Part shown: positions 13,688-19,509 of the stretch, in pieces
Position numbering within the stretch: position 1 is the stretch's first letter
Layout: each line of letters begins with the position of its first letter
From: a virus
Strand: one strand, 5' to 3'
IMG/VR virus record: IMGVR_UViG_3300005827_000060
Location: 1 to 26,382 of that record
Length of the DNA: 26,382 nucleotides
Notes under the pieces: generated by a model
Told to the model about the DNA's origin: nothing
Databases searched by the model: none
Seen by the model: only the letters and a program-made list of their open reading frames with translations
Program-made: the position numbers and the translations under genes

Positions 13688-14890
13688 CTAAAACGGAGTT
13701 TCAGCGTCGTCAGCGGGTCGCGTCTCAACTGGGCCGCCCCCAGCGTCGGCCTTGTTGGGGTGATGCTCCGCCGCGTGTGTGGCCAACGCCTCAAACGCTG
13801 GCTCCAGGTTGGCGGCGGTAATCACAGAGAAGCCGACCGCGGGCAGAGACCACTGAACTTTGGCCATGTCGGGCTTGCCGCCTTTGATCTGATAGTAGGT
13901 AAATCGCTTGGCCAACTCAACGCACTGCGCGGCGAAGTCTTTGGACGGGCATTTTATATCGGCGGGCTTTTTGCCCCGGCCATTGCCATCGGCCTCACCA
14001 TTGCCGTTGCCACCATTGCCGTTTGCGGCCTTGGCCTGGGTTGCGGGCTTATCGGCGGGCGTGCTGGTGGCCGCTGGCGCGGGCTGCGCCACCACCGTGA
14101 ACGCCCCCTCTACAATATCCAAGTCCTCAATGTCCTGGGTGTAGAACTCTGAAGCGTTGGCACCGATCAGTGTGGCCGCAATGAGTGCGCGCTTGACCGC
14201 CATCTTTTGAATGGTGTTCACCTGATCCGCGATGTCAGGGTTGGGCACGCGGTAAACCAGCGTGTCAATTTCCCAGGCATCCATCTCGCTCCCCCCGCGC
14301 GTTTTCTTCATCACCGCCTTGGCCGTGCCCGCGTCAATGGCATCTTGGAATTGCCGCCAGTAAGCCGCTGGCTTTCCATACTTGCCAGTGGTCTCCGCCT
14401 TTTCGATGGCAAAAGCGAACTCGGCGATTTTTCCGCCGCGCGTTTTGAGCGTGGCCTTATCTGTGCCAGCGGGTAAATCCTGCTCACCCACCCAGCGATA
14501 GCGATACTTCGACTCCATGCTATTGCAGCTGCCCTCACCCGCCGCGATTAGGGTGCTGCCCCGGTAGAGCGAAACCCGATAGCGATAGTAAAAGAACGGC
14601 TCCCCCCCGTGCCCTGCGCCCATCCAGTCCTCGACCTTATCCACAATCACCGGGTCGGGCGTGAAGCCAAACAATGAACACAATTTCTCGGCACCGGGCT
14701 TGAGCAGCGTCGGCTTATCCGTGCCAGGTATGCACCCAAAATCTTTGTCTGGCTTCATAAGCTTTTGGGTGAACTCAACGAGGGCGTTGTAACGCATGAT
14801 GCTGTCTTGCAGCGAAAGAACCGGCATAAAGGCGGTGCTGGTAACAGGCACCAGCGCGGTGCTGGGGGTTGGCGCAATTTGGTCGGTCAT
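13688..14890 (-). CDS. Putative single-strand annealing / recombination protein
   Basis: This 400-residue protein starts at ATG 14890. Residues about 28-75 (MRYNALVEFTQKLMKPDKD and a GTDKPTLLKPGAEKL stretch) and a later segment (NTIQKMAVKRALIAATLIG, then SEFYTQDIEDL) form a pattern I associate with a widespread phage protein group near Rad52/Sak/Erf-like annealing proteins. The last 130 residues hold a Gly/Asn-rich linker and a second small domain. It could pair ssDNA during phage replication. The exact family is uncertain, and a phage ssDNA-binding protein is the alternative. Confidence 0.5.
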   Translation of the reverse strand: MTDQIAPTPSTALVPVTSTAFMPVLSLQDSIMRYNALVEFTQKLMKPDKDFGCIPGTDKPTLLKPGAEKLCSLFGFTPDPVIVDKVEDWMGAGHGGEPFFYYRYRVSLYRGSTLIAAGEGSCNSMESKYRYRWVGEQDLPAGTDKATLKTRGGKIAEFAFAIEKAETTGKYGKPAAYWRQFQDAIDAGTAKAVMKKTRGGSEMDAWEIDTLVYRVPNPDIADQVNTIQKMAVKRALIAATLIGANASEFYTQDIEDLDIVEGAFTVVAQPAPAATSTPADKPATQAKAANGNGGNGNGEADGNGRGKKPADIKCPSKDFAAQCVELAKRFTYYQIKGGKPDMAKVQWSLPAVGFSVITAANLEPAFEALATHAAEHHPNKADAGGGPVETRPADDAETPF

Positions 14891-14902
14891 AGCATAAGTC
14901 CT

Positions 14903-15103
14903 TTATTCAGACAAGACGCTGATGGTCTCGCCGTCAATAGTGTAAGTCAAAGATTCAAATTTTGGGTTTTCAATGATTGCCATTGCCCAGAGCAACCAGG
15001 GCCAGCTATCCCACTCCTGGCCCAGCGCCACATGCTCGGCGCGGTTGAGCTCTTGCCCGCCCTGGGTGCGGGTAATGGTGTAAAGGGTGATGTCTGTGGC
15101 CAT
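14903..15103 (-). CDS. Small hypothetical protein
   Basis: This 66-residue protein starts at ATG 15103. It is acidic with a central Trp-rich segment (WDSWPWLLWAMAIIE) and a beta-type end. It lies 12 bases before the recombination-protein gene and 3 bases after the previous gene, so it belongs to the same early minus-strand operon. I recognise no family. Confidence 0.5.
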   Translation of the reverse strand: MATDITLYTITRTQGGQELNRAEHVALGQEWDSWPWLLWAMAIIENPKFESLTYTIDGETISVLSE

Positions 15104-15106
15104 AGC

Positions 15107-15337
15107 TCAATACCCCGGATAGTTTATGGCGCGGGCCAGCGCAGTGATGGCCGTGTGCAGGGCGTCGGCGTCGCCGAAAAAAGCGCACGCGTCCCGCGCC
15201 AGCCGCTCCAGTTCTATTACCCGACTCTGCGCCGCCGCCAGCTGGCCCAGCGTGGTGGGGTCATGCTCTAGCCGCGCTTCGGTCTGCCCCATCGGGCAAA
15301 GCGCTGGTGGCTCGGCGTGGGCCACATTGGTCAGCAC
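15107..15337 (-). CDS. Small hypothetical protein, helical
   Basis: A 76-residue frame starts at GTG 15337. No in-frame ATG exists after the previous stop. Residues about 28-70 form a charged Ala-rich helical region. The N-terminal residues LCPMG hold a single Cys. I recognise no family. The gene is tightly packed against its downstream neighbour, supporting expression in the operon. Confidence 0.45.
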   Translation of the reverse strand: MLTNVAHAEPPALCPMGQTEARLEHDPTTLGQLAAAQSRVIELERLARDACAFFGDADALHTAITALARAINYPGY

Positions 15338-15403
15338 CCAGCGAAAATCATGCGCGCGCAGTAAAACACACTGCCAATGTTGTTAGCGCCCATATACCGA
15401 CAT

Positions 15404-15676
15404 TTACAGTTCATGGCCCACCGCCTTCCGCCAATCCACCGTCGCGCCGGTCAGCGCCAATCCGTCCAGCGCCACTTCGGAGATCGTCACCGCCCGCCCA
15501 CCGGCGGCGGCATAAAAATCACTCCGGGGACGGCCCGGGTTGGCTGCGCACCACTGATCAAACGACTCGGTGCTATACAGCCATTGAATTTGCTCCAGCG
15601 CCCGCTGCATAGCCTCGTACTTGGCCACCTGCGAACGGGTCGCAAGGACGGGGGTGTAGGTGGTCTTAATGCCCAT
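15404..15676 (-). CDS. Small hypothetical protein
   Basis: This 90-residue protein starts at ATG 15676, overlapping the previous stop by 11 bases, with a GGAGG ribosome site inside the previous gene. It has a helical first half (RSQVAKYEAMQRALEQIQWL), a WCAANPGRPRSDFY segment and a beta-rich end. I recognise no family. The overlap points to translational coupling with the zinc-binding gene upstream. Confidence 0.5.
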   Translation of the reverse strand: MGIKTTYTPVLATRSQVAKYEAMQRALEQIQWLYSTESFDQWCAANPGRPRSDFYAAAGGRAVTISEVALDGLALTGATVDWRKAVGHEL

Positions 15677-16073
15677 TGCATACCTCCGCCTGCACTTGCT
15701 GAAACCACGCATTGAAACCATCAGCGATGGCACTGGCCTGCTGCCAATCCGAGGGCTGGGCCGTGAGCGGCGAAAGCGGCGGGTTGTGGAGCGCCAGCAC
15801 CTCGGCGGTGGTGACCAGCGCAAAGCCAGGGCACCGAGTCGCGTAATAGTCGGCGGTGGCCACCGGCGCACTGCGGGCCACCACCGCCGAGGCGTTGCCA
15901 CTGACCGGGCGCGAGCTTGCGCCATGTCCGCGGCCATTATTGGATTTTGACTTGGGGGGCTTGGCGCACGGCGCACACACCGCGCCTTTGCGCGCCACCG
16001 GGCGGCGGTGGCATTTGCGGCATTTGAAACCGGTGCCGCGCTGGGTGGTGGAGTTGCTGCGCTTAAGGATCAT
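15666..16073 (-). CDS. Zinc-finger-like early protein
   Basis: I choose ATG 16073 because AGGAGG lies 8 bases before it. The 135-residue protein has a CRKCHRRPVARKGAVCAPC zinc motif at residues about 18-36, then a basic Ser/Asn/Gly linker, and a helical second half. It is the first sizeable gene of the leftward early operon driven from the palindromic promoter at 16.2 kb. It could be a DNA-binding regulator, but no fold beyond the zinc ribbon is recognised. Confidence 0.6.
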   Translation of the reverse strand: MILKRSNSTTQRGTGFKCRKCHRRPVARKGAVCAPCAKPPKSKSNNGRGHGASSRPVSGNASAVVARSAPVATADYYATRCPGFALVTTAEVLALHNPPLSPLTAQPSDWQQASAIADGFNAWFQQVQAEVCNGH

Positions 16074-16091
16074 AATGGCCTCCTGTGCCAT

Positions 16092-16121
16092 TTGTGGCAG
16101 GATGCCCAATTTTGGTACAAT
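16092..16121 (+). promoter_or_regulatory. Possible promoter of a small RNA
   Basis: TTGTGG (16092-16097) and TACAAT (16116-16121) are 18 bases apart and would start transcription near 16128. The boxes overlap the start region of the leftward zinc-finger gene. Evidence is the boxes and the well-formed terminator downstream only. Confidence 0.35.
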
Positions 16122-16127
16122 CTTGGC

Positions 16128-16201
16128 CAGCCCGCCACTAGATACGATAGTGGTTGGGTTAGCCCCCAGAGAGTGTTTCCGCACTTTCTGGGGGCGTTTT
16201 T
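16128..16201 (+). ncRNA. Candidate small RNA with terminator
   Basis: The predicted transcript has a small hairpin (CCACTA and TAGTGG, 16135-16153), then a strong terminator: a 14 bp stem with one G-T pair (16162-16175 with 16182-16195), a 6-base loop and GTTTTTG. No gene on this strand precedes the terminator closely, so a short RNA of about 75 bases is a reasonable reading. It would be antisense to the 5' region of the leftward operon, including the short leader frame. The alternative is a terminator for read-through from outside. Confidence 0.4.
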
Positions 16202-16209
16202 GTTTGCAT
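16159..16209 (-). CDS. Possible 16-residue leader peptide
   Basis: An ATG at 16209 lies four bases after a TATACT -10 box and opens a frame MQTKTPPESAETLSGG followed by TAA. It would be read from the very start of the leftward early transcript. The frame spans the whole hairpin that is a terminator on the other strand. It may be chance, but its position at a nearly leaderless promoter makes it worth listing. Confidence 0.3.
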   Translation of the reverse strand: MQTKTPPESAETLSGG

Positions 16210-16213
16210 AGAC

Positions 16214-16275
16214 AGTATAGCCCGTATTTTGGTTTTGTCAATACAGTTGACAAAACCAAAATACGGGTGTATCTT
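16214..16275. promoter_or_regulatory. Divergent promoters in a 21+21 bp perfect palindrome
   Basis: Arms 16221-16241 and 16247-16267 are perfect inverted repeats around 5 bases. Each arm supplies a -35 TTGACA. Rightward, TATCTT (16270-16275) is 17 bases from TTGACA, and ATG 16282 follows after 6 bases. Leftward, TATACT (16219-16214) is 16 bases from TTGACA, and an ATG follows after 4 bases. Both transcripts would be leaderless or nearly so. The palindrome is a likely operator for a regulator controlling both directions. Confidence 0.75.
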
Positions 16276-16281
16276 GTCTCT

Positions 16282-16533
16282 ATGCCGAATTATTTATCAA
16301 TCCAGCAGGCAACAAAGTATCTTGTTCGGATAACCACCAGAGCTGGTGTAGCTGCAGCAATAAAGCGCGGCGAGTTCCCGGGCGCGGTGAAGCTCAACCC
16401 GGAATTCGAGAAATCTCCCTGGCTTATACCTGTAGATGACATCAAGGCTCATCCGGCATATAACCATAGCCCGGTGGTGGAAACTGAAACGCCCGACACA
16501 TCCGCAGACGCGGACGAATCGGGCGTTTCATAA
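16282..16533 (+). CDS. AlpA/excisionase-like DNA-binding protein
   Basis: This 83-residue protein starts at ATG 16282 right at the predicted transcription start. Residues about 4-55 (SIQQATKYLVRITTRAGVAAA, then RGEFPGAVKLNPEFEKSPWLIPVDDI) have the form of AlpA or helix-turn-helix 17 type excisionase proteins: a helix-turn-helix followed by a strand and WLIP. The tail is acidic. It sits between the divergent promoter and the att site, ideal for an excisionase or a regulator of integrase. It may bind the 16.2 kb palindrome itself. Confidence 0.6.
   Translation: MPNYLSIQQATKYLVRITTRAGVAAAIKRGEFPGAVKLNPEFEKSPWLIPVDDIKAHPAYNHSPVVETETPDTSADADESGVS
16486..16529. terminator. Inverted repeat at the end of the excisionase-like gene
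   Basis: GAAACGCCCGA and TCGGGCGTTTC form an 11 bp perfect stem, with TCCGC/GCGGA nested inside, overlapping the last codons. Only a weak T-rich stretch follows, so it may be a terminator or a stabilising 3' hairpin. Confidence 0.45.
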
Positions 16534-16616
16534 TTCGGCTGTTCGCATTACCCCAACGCGCTAGCAATCGGCCAAGATAAACAGCGCGTCGGGCTGAACC
16601 TTAACAACCGAATTTA

Positions 16617-16673
16617 GGTGGCGAGGAATGGATTTGAACCATCAACCAAGGGCTTATGAGTCCCCTGCTCTGA
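16617..16673 (-). other. tRNA-Met 3' half: probable phage att core
   Basis: On the minus strand the sequence runs from AGAGCAGGGGACTCATAAG through a T-arm with loop TTCAAAT to an acceptor 3' strand CCTCGCC plus A. This is the 3' two-thirds of an elongator tRNA-Met (anticodon CAT at 16658-16656). The 5' acceptor strand GGCGAGG and the D-stem partner are missing upstream, so it is not a whole tRNA. The integrase gene ends about 50 bases away. Such fragments are phage copies of the 3' end of the target tRNA gene. An inverted repeat at 16684-16700 may be an integrase arm site. Confidence 0.75.
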
Positions 16674-16720
16674 TGCCCCCACAGGCCTATAAAATAGGCC
16701 GCTGGCTGGGTTCAGAGAGA

Positions 16721-17755
16721 TTATTCTACCTCCAAATCCGGCAAACTTACATGCCGCGAGTGTGCCCGCTTCAGCTCCTTATCTGCAAAGATGCCATAGT
16801 GCGCGTTAGTCACATCCACGCTACTGTGGCCCAGCAGTTGGGAAACGTGCGCGAGCGAGGCCCCATCCATCAGCATCCTGCGCGCCGCGCCATGCCGCCA
16901 ATTGTGCGGGTTCCACCCCGCAACAACCCCAGCGGCCTTAGCCAATCGCTTTAGCACCTGGTAAATGCCAGAGGTGCGCAGTCCCCCCTTCAACCCCACG
17001 AACACCGCATCCCCCCGGCCTTTTGGCCGCACCTTTAGCCAAGCCTCCATCGCCTCCACAGCGGCGGGAGCCAGGTACACCACCCTCTCCCTCTCGCCTT
17101 TCTCGCGCACAATCGCCCGGCCCCGCTTCAGCATCAAGTCGCCGACTCTCAGCCCAGCGGCCCCGGCACACCGGCACGCCGTTGACGCCAAAAAAAACAC
17201 CAGCGCCAAATCACGCGGCGACGCCCGCGCGGCCTGCATCATCCGCGCCAGGTCATCATCTGCAATCCCCTTACAGCCCACCTTCGGCAACTTCGGCAAC
17301 TCCAGCCGCAGTGCCGGGTTGTTGCTCAAAACCCCCTCCTCACAAAGCCACCTAAACAACCGCCGCGCTGCGCGGCAATAGCCGTGCAGCGTCCAGGGTG
17401 AAAGTCCCCCCTCGACCACCCCGCGCGTGGGGTGGGTAGTGTAACGCGCTTGTTTGTCTTGCAAGTCCGCTCGCCAGCGCCGCAAGGCACAAGTGTCCAC
17501 ACTTCCCACCTCCACATCTCCCAAAAACTCCACCAGCGAGTTGAGCCTGCGCTCATACCAGCGCCGGGTGGTCTCTGCCTTCGCCCCCATCAGCGAAAGC
17601 AAAAAACCAGCAACCGCACAACGGATTTTCACCTCGGCCTCCCCGTGGCCGCTCCACCGCTTTAAACGCCAAAGCGGCCACGACTCTAGTTTGAAAGAGT
17701 CGCGCCGCTTCTCTAGTGCGCGTTCCCCCGGTTCCGTTGCGGCGATGGCTTGCAC
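16721..17755 (-). CDS. int: Tyrosine recombinase / integrase
   Basis: This 344-residue protein starts at GTG 17755. The N-terminal core-binding domain covers about residues 45-140. The catalytic domain has Arg195 (ACRCAGAAGLRVGDL), a Lys near 219, His284-x-x-Arg287 (HNWRHGAARR), His310 (LLGHSSVDVT) and the nucleophile Tyr320 (NAHYGIFA). It would insert the phage DNA into a tRNA-Met gene whose 3' half lies just after its stop. It is read towards the att site and divergent from the rightward early genes. Confidence 0.9.
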   Translation of the reverse strand: MQAIAATEPGERALEKRRDSFKLESWPLWRLKRWSGHGEAEVKIRCAVAGFLLSLMGAKAETTRRWYERRLNSLVEFLGDVEVGSVDTCALRRWRADLQDKQARYTTHPTRGVVEGGLSPWTLHGYCRAARRLFRWLCEEGVLSNNPALRLELPKLPKVGCKGIADDDLARMMQAARASPRDLALVFFLASTACRCAGAAGLRVGDLMLKRGRAIVREKGERERVVYLAPAAVEAMEAWLKVRPKGRGDAVFVGLKGGLRTSGIYQVLKRLAKAAGVVAGWNPHNWRHGAARRMLMDGASLAHVSQLLGHSSVDVTNAHYGIFADKELKRAHSRHVSLPDLEVE

Positions 17756-17816
17756 CCACCGCCGCTTGGTAGTCGAAGCATATCAAGATTTTTAGTTTTT
17801 GAGAGGAGTTAGAACT

Positions 17817-18212
17817 ATGCAAAAAACACCCCCCCCCAGCACCCTAGCAGCCATTCTCAGCAAGCTAATCAACCAAGCCGCCGCCAATCCAGGTCGGTTG
17901 GTTCCGCACGGCTTAAGCGGGGGTGCAACCCTATACCTCCTGATTGGCGCAGACAAAAAACGCACGCTCACCATTCACCGCGCTGATACCTATCCAGAGC
18001 AGCGCGAAGCGGCCACTTTCCTAGACCACTGGCCCGAAGCCTTGCCCAGCCCGCGCCCCAAGTTTGAGAAGCAATCCATACCCGAAGCCACGCTTGGCCA
18101 CGGCTGGGCATTGGTGGCCAGCTGGATCAAGCCCGGCGCAACAAACCAGCCCGAAGAGGCCCAGCCCGCGCCAGAGCCAGCGCCCACCGAAGTGCAGATC
18201 GCGCTTTTCTAA
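17817..18212 (+). CDS. Hypothetical early protein
   Basis: This 131-residue protein starts at ATG 17817 after GAGAGGAG. The first half is helical and basic, the middle has a beta-type segment (ATLYLLIGADKKRTLTIHR) and the tail is Pro/Glu rich. I recognise no family. Nine C residues in codons 4-7 form a homopolymer tract that could slip. It is the first gene of the rightward early operon, divergent from integrase. Confidence 0.55.
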   Translation: MQKTPPPSTLAAILSKLINQAAANPGRLVPHGLSGGATLYLLIGADKKRTLTIHRADTYPEQREAATFLDHWPEALPSPRPKFEKQSIPEATLGHGWALVASWIKPGATNQPEEAQPAPEPAPTEVQIALF

Positions 18213-18223
18213 CGGATATTGCC

Positions 18224-18424
18224 ATGCCTGACCCAGCGCCCCCCCCCATTTTTTACTACACCACCCAAGCCACCGCACCCGAGGCGGCGGCAACGTTCTG
18301 GGAGCGGCACCACGCGCTCCCCGCTGTTTGCTACACCACCACCGAACACAGCCAGCGCGTGACGGTGGTTGGCCCCATCCCGCCCGCTGCACCACCTGCG
18401 CCCGAGGGGATGCCGTCGAGCTGA
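18224..18424 (+). CDS. Small hypothetical early protein
   Basis: This 66-residue protein starts at ATG 18224 and stops one base before the initiator gene ATG at 18426. It is Pro/Ala/Thr rich with two YYTT-like segments. A 9-C tract lies in codons 6-8. No family is recognised. Close packing supports it as a gene, but composition bias leaves doubt. Confidence 0.4.
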   Translation: MPDPAPPPIFYYTTQATAPEAAATFWERHHALPAVCYTTTEHSQRVTVVGPIPPAAPPAPEGMPSS

Positions 18425-18425
18425 C

Positions 18426-19271
18426 ATGACAACCACCAACCACGAAGCACTCATGCGCATTCGCGCAATTAAACCAGGCCCGCTTTACCTGCTGATCATC
18501 ATGCGCGTGATGGGCCTGATGCCGCCGCCCAACTTGGTGGCTGCTGACGTACAGCAGATAGCGGCGGCGGCTGGGTGGACAGACACCGCAACCAAAAGCC
18601 ACCTGGCGCAGCTCTTATCCATGCTCTATGTAGGGCGCTTGCACTACAGAGCGTGGTACATCACCGACGCGGGCATAAGTCTTGTAAACCCTGAAAGCAC
18701 AAAAAATGTGCTTTCAGCCCTAGTTAGTAGTAGTAGTGAATCTATTAATCAATTAAGTTTATTAACTACTACTACTAACTCTGAAAGCACAAAAAATGTG
18801 CTTTCAGAAAACTCGCAACAGCCCGCGCTCCTAGCCCCCGCGTTAGACCCCAACGTGGCCCGCTTGGCCGCGCTTCTGCATAACGAACATGGCACCGCCA
18901 TGCGCTACGCACTCCAAGCGTGCCAAAACGCCCTGACCGATGGCAGTCCACTACTGACCGAACTGTGCATTTTGTATTGGTCTGAATACCTGATTGAAAA
19001 CTCAAACGGGGTCCGCAACCGCGCGGCTTTGGTCTCGCACTCAGTAGGCCGTGGGGAATTCCCCGCTAACTGGTGGATTGAGAAATACAGGCCCCAGTTG
19101 GCCGATGCCGAACTTTACGAGGATGACTACGCAAAGCTCACAGTGCGCCAGAAGCGCATTGTGGATTTGGAATTCGAGCGTAAGGCGCTGGCCGTGGTGG
19201 TCGAAGAAAACGTCACTACGCCAACGGCACAACTTACTACACACACGCACCCATCTGATACCCATGCCTAA
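18426..19271 (+). CDS. Putative replication initiator (lambda O-like layout)
   Basis: I place the start at ATG 18426. The 281-residue protein has a probable winged helix at residues about 15-85 (DVQQIAAAAGWTDTATKSHL, ITDAG), a Ser/Thr linker at 88-130 with the octapeptide ESTKNVLS twice, and a helical C-terminal domain. The linker is encoded by AT-rich nested palindromes, as expected if an origin lies inside the gene, the plan of lambda O. It would bind the origin and recruit the host helicase. The role is inferred from layout. No family match is certain. Confidence 0.5.
   Translation: MTTTNHEALMRIRAIKPGPLYLLIIMRVMGLMPPPNLVAADVQQIAAAAGWTDTATKSHLAQLLSMLYVGRLHYRAWYITDAGISLVNPESTKNVLSALVSSSSESINQLSLLTTTTNSESTKNVLSENSQQPALLAPALDPNVARLAALLHNEHGTAMRYALQACQNALTDGSPLLTELCILYWSEYLIENSNGVRNRAALVSHSVGRGEFPANWWIEKYRPQLADAELYEDDYAKLTVRQKRIVDLEFERKALAVVVEENVTTPTAQLTTHTHPSDTHA
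18691..18807. repeat. Nested palindromes: candidate replication origin
   Basis: A 27-base palindromic repeat (CTGAAAGCAC, 7 bases, GTGCTTTCAG) occurs at 18691-18717 and again, identical, at 18781-18807, exactly 90 bases apart. Between them a 16 bp perfect inverted repeat, AGTTAGTAGTAGTAGT (18722-18737) and its complement (18765-18780), flanks an AT-rich 27-base centre. Base composition contrasts sharply with the GC-rich surroundings. It looks like an iteron origin embedded in the initiator gene. A transcriptional operator is the alternative. Confidence 0.65.
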
Positions 19272-19491
19272 CCCAACCCCCACCAACTATCTACCACTGC
19301 GCTGGACGTGGCGCGGCGTGCCCACCCACGCGGGAACCTATTACGAGATTCTGGATGGCGGCGTGCCCGCCATGTACACCTACAACCCCAGCATGGCCGT
19401 GCGCGCCATGCTGGCGCTTAATGCGTTTGACCTGCTGCTCGCTAAAAGCGGTGGGTGCCCATGCAACACCAACATCAACACCATCAACTAA
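19264..19491 (+). CDS. Small hypothetical protein
   Basis: This 75-residue protein starts at ATG 19264, overlapping the initiator stop by 8 bases. It begins with LPLRWTWRGVPTHAGTYYEI, has a mid hydrophobic Ala/Leu stretch and ends with a CPCNTN segment. I recognise no family. The overlap suggests translational coupling with the initiator gene. Confidence 0.45.
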   Translation: MPNPTPTNYLPLRWTWRGVPTHAGTYYEILDGGVPAMYTYNPSMAVRAMLALNAFDLLLAKSGGCPCNTNINTIN

Positions 19492-19509
19492 TCAACCACG
19501 AGGCCCACC

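Noticed and set aside
16617-16700. Complete tRNA-Met gene
   Set aside because: The 5' acceptor strand GGCGAGG and D-stem are missing and the 31-39 pair is A-G, so only the 3' part is present.
17553-17822. Minus-strand frame overlapping the integrase start
   Set aside because: It overlaps the integrase reading frame and the early promoter region and shows no conserved pattern.
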